Assembly (NCBI GenBank): GCA_964304625.1
Contig: OZ199839.1
Coordinates: 10,292,001-10,356,000, forward strand
Direction of reading: 5' to 3'
DNA: 64,000 bases
Source of the DNA: Kudoa neothunni
Taxonomy: Eukaryota; Cnidaria
The notes under the pieces are model-generated. The model was not told where the DNA came from and ran no database searches. It saw only the letters and a list, made by a program, of their open reading frames with translations. Of this stretch, positions 1-11,876 are shown in pieces; position 1 is the first letter of the stretch; each line of letters begins with the position of its first letter. A program made the position numbers and the translations under genes.

Positions 1-1495
1 ACGTTTGTAGTCATAGGTTGGAATTGCATTCTCGTATCCAAAACTATTACTTTTTCTTTGAGAAGACTGATGTCCTCCCCAGCTAGAGAATGTTTAAAAA
101 TATTTATTATAATAATTATTACTCGTTTTTATATAAAATTCGGACGTGGTTGTCCCAGTTGTATCTTTATTTGCGACGACACTTACTACATAAGTAGTCC
201 CCGCCGTTAAGGTGGAAAAACTCTCGTTATCGCAATTATTGTCACAGTTTCCTCTAGAACATTGGAGCTCAGTTTTCGTTGATACATCGGGATCGAGAGC
301 ATTTCTCGCATAAACATTACAACTCGTTGCAGTTGTTGTACCATCGGAAGATTTCATATTTGAGAGGTTTAATGTAAATCCTGCTTGGATCATGCTTGGT
401 AGTTCGATGGCACTATTTGCAACTATAGGTATGTTAGACAGAATTAAATTTATTTTTAATACTCGTATATGTTTTTATTTGGGATGTTGTATTGGGAATT
501 TCACGAATGGAAACTGACACCTGTTTGTAAGTCGTCACGTCAACTTTCATCACGACCTCCGTGCAGAGGCTTATGCATAACGTTGGGTTTGATCCACAGG
601 TACTTACATATGTTGGATCGTCTGCAGATGCATTTCTTATCTTAAATTCACAAATTCTGTCAGGTTTTTGGTTCAGAATGGTAATTTTAGTCTTTGGCTG
701 TACTGTTTCTATGGTAACCTTGAAAAAAATTTCTGAAAATTCCGATGCTTTCATTGTGTATTTATTCTGGATATAGTATACAAAATCCGGGAAAAAATCG
801 CCACATTTTAGAGTATATTCATGTCGATATGTCAAAAGACTTGCTTTAAGATTAGCTTGATCTACTGATGTACAAATTTCTGCGCTATTAGCGGACTTGG
901 TAATTTCAATGCCGTCAGAAGTAATTTTACATTCTGTTATAGGGCAAATCCTATTGTATGTAAATTTAACGTCACTATTTTCAGTTGAGACAGTTATATC
1001 TGGGTTTAGTATATAACCTAAAAAATATAAAAATTTAATAAGCTCTGTGATTAAATGATTAGATTACTTTTCGGTATCAAAAAGACTTTTGTAAGTGTTG
1101 GAGTATTTTCAGCTTTATCCACCGAATCGGCAACTTTCACTAAAACAAACATCGCTGAAAATGGAGCTTCTTCTAGATCTAAATCTTGCGTACCGCAAGG
1201 AACAACACATTTATTTCCTTTCCCAGTTCCATTACAGTTAAAATCTTTGTATGACAATTTACTTTCTACAACGTCAGATAACAGTATATGACAGTTGTCT
1301 GTACTCGTAAATCCTTTGAGTGATATTTTAAGTTTATTTCGCTTAGTGACTTCTTTCTTGATTCCAAATTCTAGATAATGTGTTTTTTGTACAACGTCAA
1401 CACTTAACGCGCCTAAGAAAATTATATAAAGTTAAATAAAGGCAGCTACCTATTAATAATAGTGGGAAGGCGTATATTTTAAAGAATAAAATCAT
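1..1495 (-). CDS. Cys-domain membrane protein family, copy 1 (3' end outside window)
   Basis: First of four tandem paralogues. Exons read leftwards: 1450-1495, 1068-1412, 463-1017, 123-422 and 1-82 (cut by the window edge). The start ATG at 1495 opens a hydrophobic leader (MILFFKIYAFPLLLIG), so the product should enter the secretory pathway. All introns are phase 1 and 37-50 nt long. Exons 2, 4 and 5 each hold about one extracellular domain and exon 3 about two; the recurring cysteine order is one Cys, a gap of roughly 15-20 residues, then Cys-x4-8-Cys-x3-Cys. Part of exon 3 is nearly identical to copy 3, while exon 4 and its downstream intron match copy 2. I do not recognise the family and assign no function; a secreted or surface role is inferred from the leader here and the membrane helix in copies 2-4. 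Confidence 0.75.
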
Positions 1496-1527
1496 TAGAA
1501 ATTATAATAAAGGATTATACCTTGTAT

Positions 1528-1770
1528 TTAGACATTCGCGACTACGATCTATTCAATGAACAATACAGTTTCCGAACATTCTCTTATTGCTGAAATGTAT
1601 TCAAACTTAGACATTAATAATAATTAATCGAAGATAAATGAAAACTTTTGCCATATTTATATAAAAGCTATATTTATAACCGTATATAAGACGCCATTAT
1701 TTTTCTGAAATCTTGCATCCAAGTTAGAAAACGACTTTGAACAAGTCATTAGTTCAAGAAGTGTAAGTAC
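1528..1770 (-). promoter_or_regulatory. Conserved 5' block of copy 1
   Basis: The upstream sequence is shared with the other copies: a core around 1536-1600 (on the plus strand, ACGATCTATTCAATGAACAA followed by TTCCGAA) and a TATATAA-type element near 1683. It is conserved outside the coding exons in all four paralogues, so it probably holds the promoter and 5' UTR. The exact transcription start is not visible. Confidence 0.5.
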
Positions 1771-2224
1771 AGTCCGACCTGGATCCGTGTATTGCGCGGT
1801 TTTGATTTTGTGCAATTTTTACTTATCCAGAGATTTTTTAAGTTATTCAATGAGTTTAAAAACCTTTTTTATATACATTCAAAGGGAAAAAATTCAAAAA
1901 TTTTCTTGCAAACCCATAATGTCTAGGTATTGCAAGGTGTCTTCGTATTTTATTTCGTCGTTTTTTCAGGTAGTTGTTTTGGGAATTGCCTCATTATTGC
2001 GTGGTTTTGAAATGGCGATAATGAGAGGAGTTTAACTGATACGTTCGCAATAATAGAATTTTCCGAACGTCTAGATAGAATATATGATGAGATCAGTTCG
2101 TCATAAAGTTTAAAAATAACGGTGCATTATTTTAAAGTTATTATAGTATTCAACATCAATATATTATATATAGTTGGAGAAATTTTTGTCTAATGTGAAA
2201 TAATCGAGAATTGTGACTTTTAGC

Positions 2225-2516
2225 CAATAAAAAACATGAGTGTTGGAAAATTTAAAAATGTAGACGCAGGAATTTACGACTGGGTCGTTTAAGCACAAAA
2301 TAATTGAAAAAGTGCTTCTGCCTATGTAGTAACAGAAACAGCTATTCAGATAACAAACGAGATCACTATACAAAAATTAATGCAAGCAAACGATGGCTCT
2401 CAGAATATAAACAAATATATGGTCTTGTTTACAAGAGGCTTCATGGGAAACAGCCTCTGAAAATGATAAATGCATCCAAAGAAGGATACACAAGAGTTCT
2501 GGGGCAATAAATAGCT
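2225..2516 (+). mobile_element. pogo/Tigger-like transposase fragment
   Basis: A short decayed piece resembling the CENP-B-type helix-turn-helix region of pogo/Tigger transposases. In one frame it reads ASKRWLSEYKQIYGLVYKRL, which follows the family pattern of a WL-x-x-(F/Y)-K tryptophan helix followed by a LHG motif. The preceding helix is in another frame with stops. There are no ends and no DDE domain. The match is by eye and the piece is only about 290 bp, so confidence is moderate. Confidence 0.42.
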
Positions 2517-3121
2517 ATCAACCAACGTATATATTAAACTTTTATGAGCAAACTCGACAGAGTACGTTTGTTATGAAATCTGAAACTGATGTAAGGAACA
2601 AAAAGATTTCAAACAAAGGTAACTGTTTTGGTTATTTTATCATTATTGAAAGAAAAATTCCCATACAATAAGATCAAGCAGGATATTCTGATTTACACAA
2701 TTTTTATGAACAAATTGTCAACGTGAGCAAGAAAAGTTTTATCAGACAGTTATAACTGTCGACCGTATTTTTTGATTAAAATCAATTTTAGTCGTCGAAT
2801 TTTAAAAAATAAACTTTAGAAGAATGCATTATAATTCAATTAACGGATAAGGCGAAATCTAATAGTGCCATAAAATTGAATGAAATGAATTTAGAAAAAT
2901 ACTATATGACTATGGAATATCGCCTACAATAATTCTTTAGCTATAATATAAAATATAGAGATATAACTAATAATAATAAAGATATGTATTTAAAAAGAAA
3001 ACAAGAACGATATTTTATTTAGCGCACCACTATAAAGACCCTATGATTTACTTAAAGAAAAATGGGTTTATTTAAACTTATATAATATTGTGTACTAAAT
3101 TATTTTTTAATAAAAAATGAA

Positions 3122-5751
3122 CTATCTGATTCTTCCACCTATTGCAACTTTCTTTCGATAGATAACCATATAATAGAACAATCCTCCAGCTACGCATAGT
3201 AGTACTCCAATAACACTCCCCCTAACAAAATCGTCATTTATTTTATATTCGGAAATATTACGATATAATTCCAGCAGTCTTTAAGCTATATTTAATATTA
3301 GCATCATATTCAAAAAATTAAAATGTTACTGGTTTGAATTTACTGGAGCAATAATATCAGGGGCTAAAATATATAATTATCGAGATTTCCTTTTGAATAT
3401 TCTTCACAACATACTACAAAATTAATATTATCACACATTCTAATATAAATATTATTGATAATTTTCATTAGATACATATTATAGAAATATTAATTTGAAT
3501 CGTTTTAATCAGGATCAAACGGCTTACCCTTTTGTGGTTCTCCGAGTAACTTTAGTTGTAGGTGAAGCTAATGTTGTAAATTAAATGAATATATTTTACG
3601 TTTGTATTTACTAAAAATATTTAACGACATTCTTTTAAAAATTTTAATACCCTGTAGTTACTTCCTCCTTAGCAACCACTATAAGAGTAAAATGATTAAT
3701 TCTTGTTTTTAAGCGAAATACTTGGTCTGATCGTATAAATCGTTTCTCCGTGTGTATATTTTGCAGGTTTCACAATTAACTTATATGACTTGTCAGGGGA
3801 ATAACCCGTGTATGTCATTGCATTGCATTTTACTTGACAACTTGTGCCAGATTCTATGCAGGGAGTTCCAACTTTGGTTGGATTGGTAACATCCGTGATA
3901 TCAAATAGCGTGTTATAGCATACTATTTCAGACATCTCTCTTGCCGGATCCATGGCTGCAGCAAAAGTTACACTACCTCCATTTATTGTGTGTGTTATAG
4001 TTAATGTTGCGCCATCTACATTAAGTAACGATTGCAAAACTAAATATTAATACCTGTTATCAATTCACCAATTTCCTTATCATTCTTAGAACTGTCAAAT
4101 TTTATTAAAATTGAATATGTTGTCCCACGTTCCAATCTTTCTAGCTCAATTGATTCAGAACACATTACTCTGCACGGAAATCTTCCATTACAATAGGCAT
4201 CAGTGTAGAATTTTGCCCATTCGCTCTTTATTTTGACTATGCATGCGATATTATTCTCACTTGTAGTTATTGGTTGAAATCGAATTCTTGTATCCAAAAC
4301 TATTACTTTTTCTTTGAGAAGACTGATGTCCTCCCCAGCTAGAGAATGTTTAAAAATATTTATTATAATAATTATTACTCGTTTTTATATAAAATTCGGA
4401 CGTGGTTGTCCCAGTTGTATCTTTATTTGCGACGACACTTACTACATAAGTAGTCCCCGCAGTTAACGAGGAAATACTCTTGCTTTGGCAAGTGTTATCA
4501 CCGTTATCAACAGAACAGTTAGCATCAGTTCTTGTTGTTACATCGGGATCGAAAGCATTTCTCACGTATACGATACAGCTGGTTGCAGTTGTTGTACCAT
4601 CAGAGATTTTCATACTTGAAAGGTCTAGTGTAAATCCTGTTTGTGCCATGTCCGATAGTTTAATAGCATTATTCGCAACTAAAGATATATTAGGCTGAAT
4701 TTAATTAATTTTTAATACTCGTATACGTTTTTATTTGGGGTGTTGTATTGGGAATTTCACGAATGGAAACTGACACCTGTTTGTAAGTCGACGCATCAAC
4801 TTTCATTACAACCTCTGTGCATATGCTTATGCACGAATTCGTGGCTGTTCCACAGGTGGTTACATATGTTTCATCAGTTACAGATGCCTCTTTTATCTTG
4901 AATTCACAAATTCTATCAGGCTTTGGGTTCAGAATAGTAATTTTTGTTTTTCGTTGTCCCGTTTCTGTGGTAACGTTGAAAAAAATATTTGAAAATTCGG
5001 ACGCCCCTTTTGTGTATTTATTCTGGATATAGTATACAAAATCCGGGAAAAAATCGCCACATTTTAGAGTATACTCATGCCGATATGTCAGGAGACTTGC
5101 TTTTAAATCAGCTGGGCCGCCTGTTGCACAATGATCAGTGCCAGCCGTAAACTTAGTAATTTCAGTGCCATCAGAAGTGATTTTACATTCAGTTATAGGG
5201 CAAATCAGATTGTAAGTAAATTTAACGTCGCTATTTTCAGTTGAGACAGTTATATCTGGGCTTAATATGTAGCCTACAATATATAAACATTTAAAAAGCT
5301 CTGTGATTTAACGTCTAGATTACTTTTTGGTATCAAAAAGACTTTTGTAAGGGTTGGAGTATTTTGAACCGCTTCCTTCGTTCCGGCAACCTTCACTAAA
5401 ACAAATACTGTTGAAAATGAGACGTCTTCTAATTCTAAATCTTGCTTATTGCAAGGAACAACACATTTATTTTGTATTTCAGTTTCAGTACAACCGAAAT
5501 CTTTGTATGACAATTTGCTTGCTTCGACTTTAGATAACTGTATATAGCATCTGTTTGTGCTGGTAAATTCTTTGAGCGATATTTTAAGTTTATTTCTCTT
5601 ATTGCTTATTCCCTTGATCCCAAATTCTATGTAATTTGTTTTTCTCGCAACTTCGGCATTTAACGCGCCTAGAAAATTTATATAAACTTAAATAAAAGCA
5701 ACTACCTATTAATAAAAACAGGAAAACGTTTTTTTCAATGAGTAAAGTCAT
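3122..5751 (-). CDS. Cys-domain membrane protein family, copy 2 (complete, 693 aa)
   Basis: Exons: 5706-5751, 5324-5668, 4719-5273, 4379-4678, 4054-4338, 3722-4015, 3652-3678, 3529-3567, 3330-3363 and 3122-3278. Together they give 693 residues in one frame. The order is a signal peptide (about 16 aa), six or seven Cys-patterned domains, a Ser/Thr-rich stalk, a membrane helix (VRGSVIGVLLCVAGGLFYY) and a basic tail ending GGRIR. This predicts a type I surface protein with nearly all its mass outside the cell. The first six introns are phase 1 and 37-60 nt. The donors after exons 7 and 8 keep the frame only if cut one base before the GT. Intron 6 is 43 nt here and 45 nt in copies 3 and 4, which confirms that it is not coding. 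No homologue is recognised. Confidence 0.8.
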
Positions 5752-5947
5752 AAAAAATTATATCAACGGATTAAATATTGTATTTAGGCATTCGCGAATA
5801 CGATCTATTCAATGAACGATACAGTTTCCGAATATTCTTTTATGGCTAAAACGTATTCAAACTTTCACATTAGTGATAAGTAGTTGCATATTATGGATGC
5901 GTTTTAAAATATTTATATAATAGTGACCGTATATAAAGGTAAATAAT
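5752..5947 (-). promoter_or_regulatory. Conserved 5' block of copy 2, truncated by MULE
   Basis: It has the same core as the other copies (5795-5860) and a GTATATAAAG element near 5930. Homology to the other copies ends where the transposon terminus starts at 5948. The core and TATA-like element are kept; the distal part is missing. Confidence 0.5.
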
Positions 5948-8900
5948 AGGCAGTGGCTATTGACACGCTAATGAATTTCACTGAATTCTTAAATTATTTG
6001 GATCTCCATTGTTCATTATTTTTTTAATCATAATTTTTCCTAAATTGTTTTTAAATTTCCTGTTAAATACTCGTTGTTGAATTTTCTACGCGTAAATGTT
6101 GACATTATCAAGGAATATTGGACCGTAAAAGCCTGTATAAAGTTAGATAATGTTAATTATATAAGGTATAATGGCTTGAAGATGAAATTTACTTCAAATT
6201 TTCAAGGTTGGTTATTATCATAATGAAAAGATGGGCGGTGTTTAAGCATTAAGATCTCATGGCTTAAAATCACGGTTATCTGCCAAATTAATTAGTAATA
6301 CAAATATATAACCCAATATTTAATTTCGTTTATATATCAAATAATTTATTCTGTTTAATGTTTATTAAGTCGTATCTAACAACTCATGACATTTTATAAG
6401 GTTAGTTTTTTAAAATATAATTCATTAACTATCAAGTCTAATGTAAATAATTTGTTCAAAGATAACATGTATTATGGTTTTTGTTATGAATTTATGTAAA
6501 TTACTTAGCTGAAAAGAAATATTTAAGTTTTACAACAGATAACTCCTGCGCAAACTGGCGCGATGGAGGATAACATAGGAACTGATATTTTTGAAGTGGG
6601 TAAAAAGTTTACGTCATTTGAGAATCTTGAAGATTCCATACAATTATACTAACAGAAGACTTACAGCAACCTAATGACGTGAGATTCCAACAAAATTAGC
6701 AATAGCAAATGAATTCTCACTAAAACATTCAATGAGGATTTAATCTGGTATTCAATAAAATATGTATGCTATTTTAGCAATCAATATCGATACCGATCAA
6801 AAGGCATAAGACAATGTCAGACTTAAAAGGAAACTGTCCGGTTCATGTATCCTTGAGTGTTAATCCCGATGGACAAAAACTTGAAGTGAAATCCTTGAAT
6901 TTGGATCATAACCACGAAAAAAATGAATTTTTTTTTCAGTTATTTACCACCACAGCGTAAATTGGATAATAATAAAGATTTAATATTAGAGTTAGTTTCT
7001 TTGGGAGAAAACAAAAAATTGCTGCATTCTAAATTCAACAAGAGACGGGAAAAAATTACATTGAAATGAATACACAATTCCAAAATAAATATGTCGAATA
7101 AAATAAATAATATCAACTATATTTATCAATTGCTCACGTTGATTATAATTGTGATGTGAGAATATTGGCTCGCGAAAACAATCAAGTTAATGCAATATTA
7201 TTCCTGGATGAAGAAATGAAGGTTTTTTCTTTTCTCCCAGAGCTACTTTTAGTTGATGCAACCTACAAACTAATAGATTCACGGTAATTTTTAAAAATTT
7301 TATCTTGTTTTATTTGACCTATTTTTATTAATTTTTATCTCCTTAAATTGTAGTGCTCCTTTGTATCTAACGGTTTCAGAAGGTTCTATGGGTTTATCTC
7401 ATGTAAGTAGTGCCTGTATTATGTATGAGGAAACTGAAGCCGTTACCAACTGGTGGTATATCGATGAATTAATATCAATTACACCGTGGATACAACAAAC
7501 AGTACTGCCCATTGTTACTGATAAGGATTTTAAAACTTCGTAAAGCTCTAAAAAATCATTTTCCTAATTCTGCATTAATCCTCTGTAAATTTCATGTAAT
7601 ACGGATGTTCCATCGTGAGTTGCGACTTGCTAAATAGAATATAAAAAATGAAGTCAAAGATAATATTTTAGATATTATTAGAAAAATGATGTTTTCGAAA
7701 AACGAAGAACAATACAAAATCTTACTTGCTGAACTATACAATCACAAATATGAAGGTTTTAACGTTTACCTCAGACAAAATTGGGACCCAATTTATTCAC
7801 AATGGATAATTTCTTCGAGTGATTCAAGGCATTATTACGACAACATAACAAACAATAGATTGGAATGTCTCAACTCCAAATTAAAGATCACCATTTTAAT
7901 TTCTCGAAGAACTGAGAAGACATGTCATATTGTGGCAGAACTGTCAAAATAGACACGTTTAAGTATTGAGACTGAGGTAGAAAGGAATTACTGCGACTTT
8001 TTGGCATCGTTTTTTTTAAATTAATAACAAAAGAAATTATACAAATGGGGAATAAATTTAATGTGGGAATAGAGTAAGACTCCACTTCAAATTCTTGTAC
8101 GTGCTCCTTCTATCGTTCTTACCAATTGCTTTGCCAACACATATTCGCTCAAGATGTAAATTATTGATGCCTATGTTCGACCCCCAATTGTGTCATTTTA
8201 GATGAAGAAAAGATCATATTTCAAATTTTATTAAAAAATACTAAAATAAATTCAGTAAAAAACAATTTAACAGGGTCTGTAGTAAAAAAGAAGACTTCGG
8301 AAAACCTCTCAACTTTTTCCAAGCGAATGAAAACCGCTAATGTGTATACAGACAAATTAGCAACGATTGCTGCTGAGTATTGTGGTGAATATTTCAACTG
8401 CTGTGTGGAATATTTTCGAATCTCAGAAAGCATAATTAAAAGCCATAACCTAGCCGGTTTAAAGAAATTAATAAGTATACATTATTATCTGCTAACATAC
8501 TGATTATTTTTAGAGTTGGCAAAGATTCTTGATTCATCCACAGAATGCAATGTAGATACGGATATAGTGGAGTCACCAGCCCCTTGTAAGAGTGATAACT
8601 CTTTATAATTATTTATAGATATTAATTATACTAAATTAGATGAGAATGCAAACGCCATAAAGGGCTTGTCTGAAAGCAACCAGCCCGAAACATGTGTAGT
8701 CTCCATATCATCAATTAAACTAAAGGAAACTCCCGAATCATCGCAGCCCCAAAATGACTCAACTGGTGAAAAGTCTACAGAATGTTTGGGAATAAAAGGT
8801 TTGCATCGTCTTTTATTGTAATAATTGTTATTTAGATCTTATATTGCCAGAAAAAGTAAAAGCAGTTGGAAGACCCAGAGGATACGGATTAACCGCTCTT

Positions 8901-9296
8901 AAATGGTCAAGAAAACGATCTAAAAATTGATAATTTATCAAAATAAATAAAACAATATAATTAAATTCAGATTATCTATTCTATAATGAATATGTTGATT
9001 ACATATCAAAGCTTACTCTATTCGCAACCCGATTACATGATATTATCAACTAAAACTTGTCTTCTATAGTTAAAAGGAACTCCTTTTATTTTAAAAAACG
9101 TTAATATTATCACACTTAAATGTTTAAATGCTCCTTGGAAGCTTATATGGTCGCATTAAAGGTGGAAAATACCAAAATCTACGCGCATAGGTATAACATT
9201 AATATTCAATACTTATTATCATAAGTTTAAAATCTTGGATGAAAAAATGTTCTAATTAATACTAGAAATGAATTAGCGTGTCAATAGCCACTGCCT
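5948..9296 (+). mobile_element. MULE-type DNA transposon (decayed)
   Basis: About 3.35 kb bounded by inverted ends: the left end reads AGGCAGTGGCTATTGACACG and the right end (9272-9296) is its reverse complement, followed inward by GCTAAT on both sides. Inside lies a broken Mutator-like transposase. I could not find a convincing target-site duplication at the flanks. The element lies 197 bp upstream of the copy 2 start codon. Confidence 0.8.
6563..8930 (+). pseudogene. MULE transposase (ZSWIM/FLYWCH-type), decayed
   Basis: Reading starts at ATG 6563 (MEDNIGTDIFEVGKKFTSFE), an N-terminus typical of such elements. Near 6820-6925 there is a zinc-finger-like part with CPVHVSL and a final DHNH. 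The MULE catalytic core follows at about 7200-7640: VDATYKL, then IVTDKDF, then, in a shifted frame, NSALILCKFHVIRMFHREL. A GRPRGYGLTALKWSRKR tail ends at TGA 8930. Several stops and frame changes separate these pieces and at least one may be a short intron near 7290-7353. It cannot encode an active transposase as it stands. Confidence 0.75.
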
Positions 9297-9312
9297 TACA
9301 TATATACTAGCG

Positions 9313-10586
9313 CAGTGTTGCCAACCGTGTTCGATTTTTATTCTTGTTTTTCCAGACTGAATAATCGCAAAACAAAATTCCAAAGATAAGGAGTTTTTGC
9401 ACATTCACAAAAAATGGAATTTAACCGTTGCTGATTTCATTACGAGAAATCTTCGAGTAGAAAATTTTATATTTGGAACAGTGCTTTATTTCAAATTAAA
9501 ATGTCCGCAATAAAAGTTCACCAAACAAAAGATACAATTAGAAATTTTAATAATTCTTAAAGCCCACGTAACACAAAAATTGAGAATAAAAAACATGCTA
9601 AAAATTTATCAAAATCAAAACATTTTTAAATTTTATGCTCCTGTTAAGATCACCAATTTGGATTTTTTAACATTTTTAACGGCAATACACAGTTTTATCA
9701 CGACGATGAACCATTTTGGAATTATTACGAAGAGATTCTTGTGATTGAATTCTGAATGCTTGAATTTAAAAAAAAGACTCTGATGTTTGTGATATTCAAT
9801 GCTAAGTTTTCATTACAAGTGTTTGTTATCAATTTTCAAAAAATCCTAATTTTAGGTATTATCTAAACAAATTAAAATTTAACTAAATATTATCTACTTG
9901 ACTAATTTTTCTTAAATTTAATGAATGAATGGTCGCACATAAAAATAAAAACTCATCTAGGTATAGTTGTTACGTGAAATTCAAAAGTCGAACGATAGAC
10001 TGTGACAGAATTGTTTGAAATTAACGGAATTGAATAGGCTCAAAAACAAAGTTTGTTTGACTAAATAATTAACAGTTCCTTTTTGGCCATTGTTTACATT
10101 AAGTATTGGACTCATTCCCCTTAAAACATCACGATTAGCGCGATATCCGAAAACTATATAATTTTAAGGAACAACGCGCGTACTCGATTATTTGTCAGTC
10201 AGTGTTGGTCTTTTTATAGCGCATCTTACACCAGACCTCTTAAGACATAACAGTTTATCGACAAATAAATTTCAATTCTATCGGAAAATACTGCACATCT
10301 TTACTTCCTCTAACTCTAATTAACGCTTCTCCGGAAATAGCATTTTCTCACCTAGAATTATCGAAAGAATCATAAGAAATAGAATGATATGCTCTACATT
10401 CGATAATCTTGTTCTAATGAGGAATTTTTTCAACGCACTGACAAAATAATCTCATAAATTTGAAGTTTCTGAGTTAATTATAAATTAGCGTAATATTTAT
10501 ACATATAATTAAATATTAGTACCGTTTTTACAAAAAATCTGATATATCCGATTTTGTCGGATGTCTGATTTGGGTTGGCAGCGCTG
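9313..10586. mobile_element. Non-autonomous hAT element with 8-bp target duplication
   Basis: The ends are CAGTGTTGCCAACC (left) and the reverse complement of CAGCGCTGCCAACCC (right). They are flanked by a perfect 8-bp direct repeat TACTAGCG at 9305-9312 and 10587-10594. The 8-bp duplication and CA-G termini fit the hAT superfamily. The 1,274-bp interior has no long ORF, so it needs a transposase in trans. Confidence 0.78.
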
Positions 10587-10594
10587 TACTAGCG

Positions 10595-11640
10595 GGAATT
10601 GTACTGCGTTGCTTGGGAGTAATAAGTACTGAAAAATTTCCTAATAACATTCAAAAGAGATATTAATATTTCAAATTAACTTATAGATTCAAACTAAAAA
10701 ATTTTGTTAAGCTTTATATTTTAACGACTGTGAATATGAAATTTAAATTATGATCATTTCCGTGAAGGAGTGTACCAATCCCGGCGTTCATTAAAAAATT
10801 TCGAGGCATGACACCAAAATTAAATAATTTAACGTCAGTGTCGCATTTAATTTGCATTCCTGAATTATTTAATTCCCTTAAATTGCTCTTTAAAACGTTA
10901 TTTTGTGATCCTGGGATTTTTCAAAGTCGAATTCTAGCCGGCTCAGAAAGTTTGTGTATCGTCGATTACGGGAGACAAAAAAATAGAAAAGTATATAGAG
11001 ATAGAAGAAAATTTATTTTTATTACTCAAATCATTATCTCTTGCTCCAGCGTAAACTTTAATGAGCTCTTTCTCAAAAACACATACAGATCGCGTCAATA
11101 TCAAGAAAAATAACTTGAATAATCGGACGAAGTAAAAATACCACTATCTTCATTGAATTTAATCACTGAAAGTTCAACATAGCGAACGATTTCAACTAAA
11201 TCTACAGACACAGGGCATTTATTCCAAAGCTTCAATCTATCTGATTATCGCATAAACAACTAATTCGCTATTAATGAAACAAATAGACTTTTTGTCGCAT
11301 CCAAAACCAGTAATAGAAACTTCAAAGTATGCTTATCAAGTCAAATACGTTAAAACTCCACAAATAAGGGGTGAATTTGTGAAAACACCAAAATATACAT
11401 GCCAATATTATATAAAATATCAGACGATATCGCTTGATTTAAATTTGATAAAGCATATAAAGGGGAAAATTAACTTCAACCGACCATCAGCAGGTCATAA
11501 GCAGGTGTTAATCCTATTGTTAAACTCAAGTAATCCGATAAACAAACATTGAATCGCCAAAATCACCATTTTCTAAACACTTTAGCGAATATTTGATATT
11601 TTAAAAACGATTTAAAAATTGTTTGAAACATTTTGATTTT
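10595..11640. other. No supported gene
   Basis: AT-rich spacer. Two plus-strand ORFs of 101 and 92 codons (10808-11113, 11274-11552) show no recognisable motif and no splice context; I regard both as chance. Confidence 0.5.
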
Positions 11641-11649
11641 TACCAAATT

Positions 11650-11765
11650 TTATAAATGTCTCTCTATAAGGAAAAAATTTTGACGCACATGCGTACTTGC
11701 TGACACACACAACACACGCGGACACTTCAGCTTTATATAGATAGTAGATATTTAACATGGTAACT
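11650..11765 (+). repeat. Terminal piece of unclassified repeat family
   Basis: The sequence ATGCGTACTTGCTGACACAC, followed by ACACGCGGAC and TTTATATAGATAG, matches the right-hand ends of the repeats at 45.8-47.8 kb and 52.45-53.03 kb. No matching left end was found here, so this is a truncated copy. Confidence 0.5.
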
Positions 11766-11876
11766 TTATACTTATGTAGAAGCAACATGTATAACGTTGG
11801 TAATATATTTGGATTTAATTCTTTATTTCAACTGACATAATATTGTATGCGTATAACGTTAATGATAAGTTATATC

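Larger units (their letters stand above)
2820..5947 (-). repeat. Tandem duplication unit 2
   Basis: This unit carries copy 2 plus about 300 bp of 3' flank (2820-3120) and about 200 bp of 5' flank (5752-5947) that align to the matching parts of units 3 and 4. The 5' side stops abruptly at the MULE terminus, so the rest of the upstream block of this copy has been displaced or lost. Confidence 0.7.

Noticed and set aside
561-776. Plus-strand ORFs facing the Cys-domain exons (561-776, 1055-1291, 4817-5032, 15540-15833, 22003-22233)
   Set aside because: They mirror conserved minus-strand exons and change with them; no independent start context or splice signals.
3696-4037. Reading exon 6 of copy 2 straight through to its ORF end as coding
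   Set aside because: The segment past 3722 differs in length from copy 4 by 2 nt and is bounded by GT and AG, so it is an intron.
5939-9306. Target-site duplication for the MULE
   Set aside because: The flanks (GGTAAATAAT and TACATATATA) are both AT-rich but do not match over 8-10 bp.
10808-11552. Two plus-strand ORFs of 101 and 92 codons as genes
   Set aside because: No motif, no splice partners and composition like the surrounding spacer.
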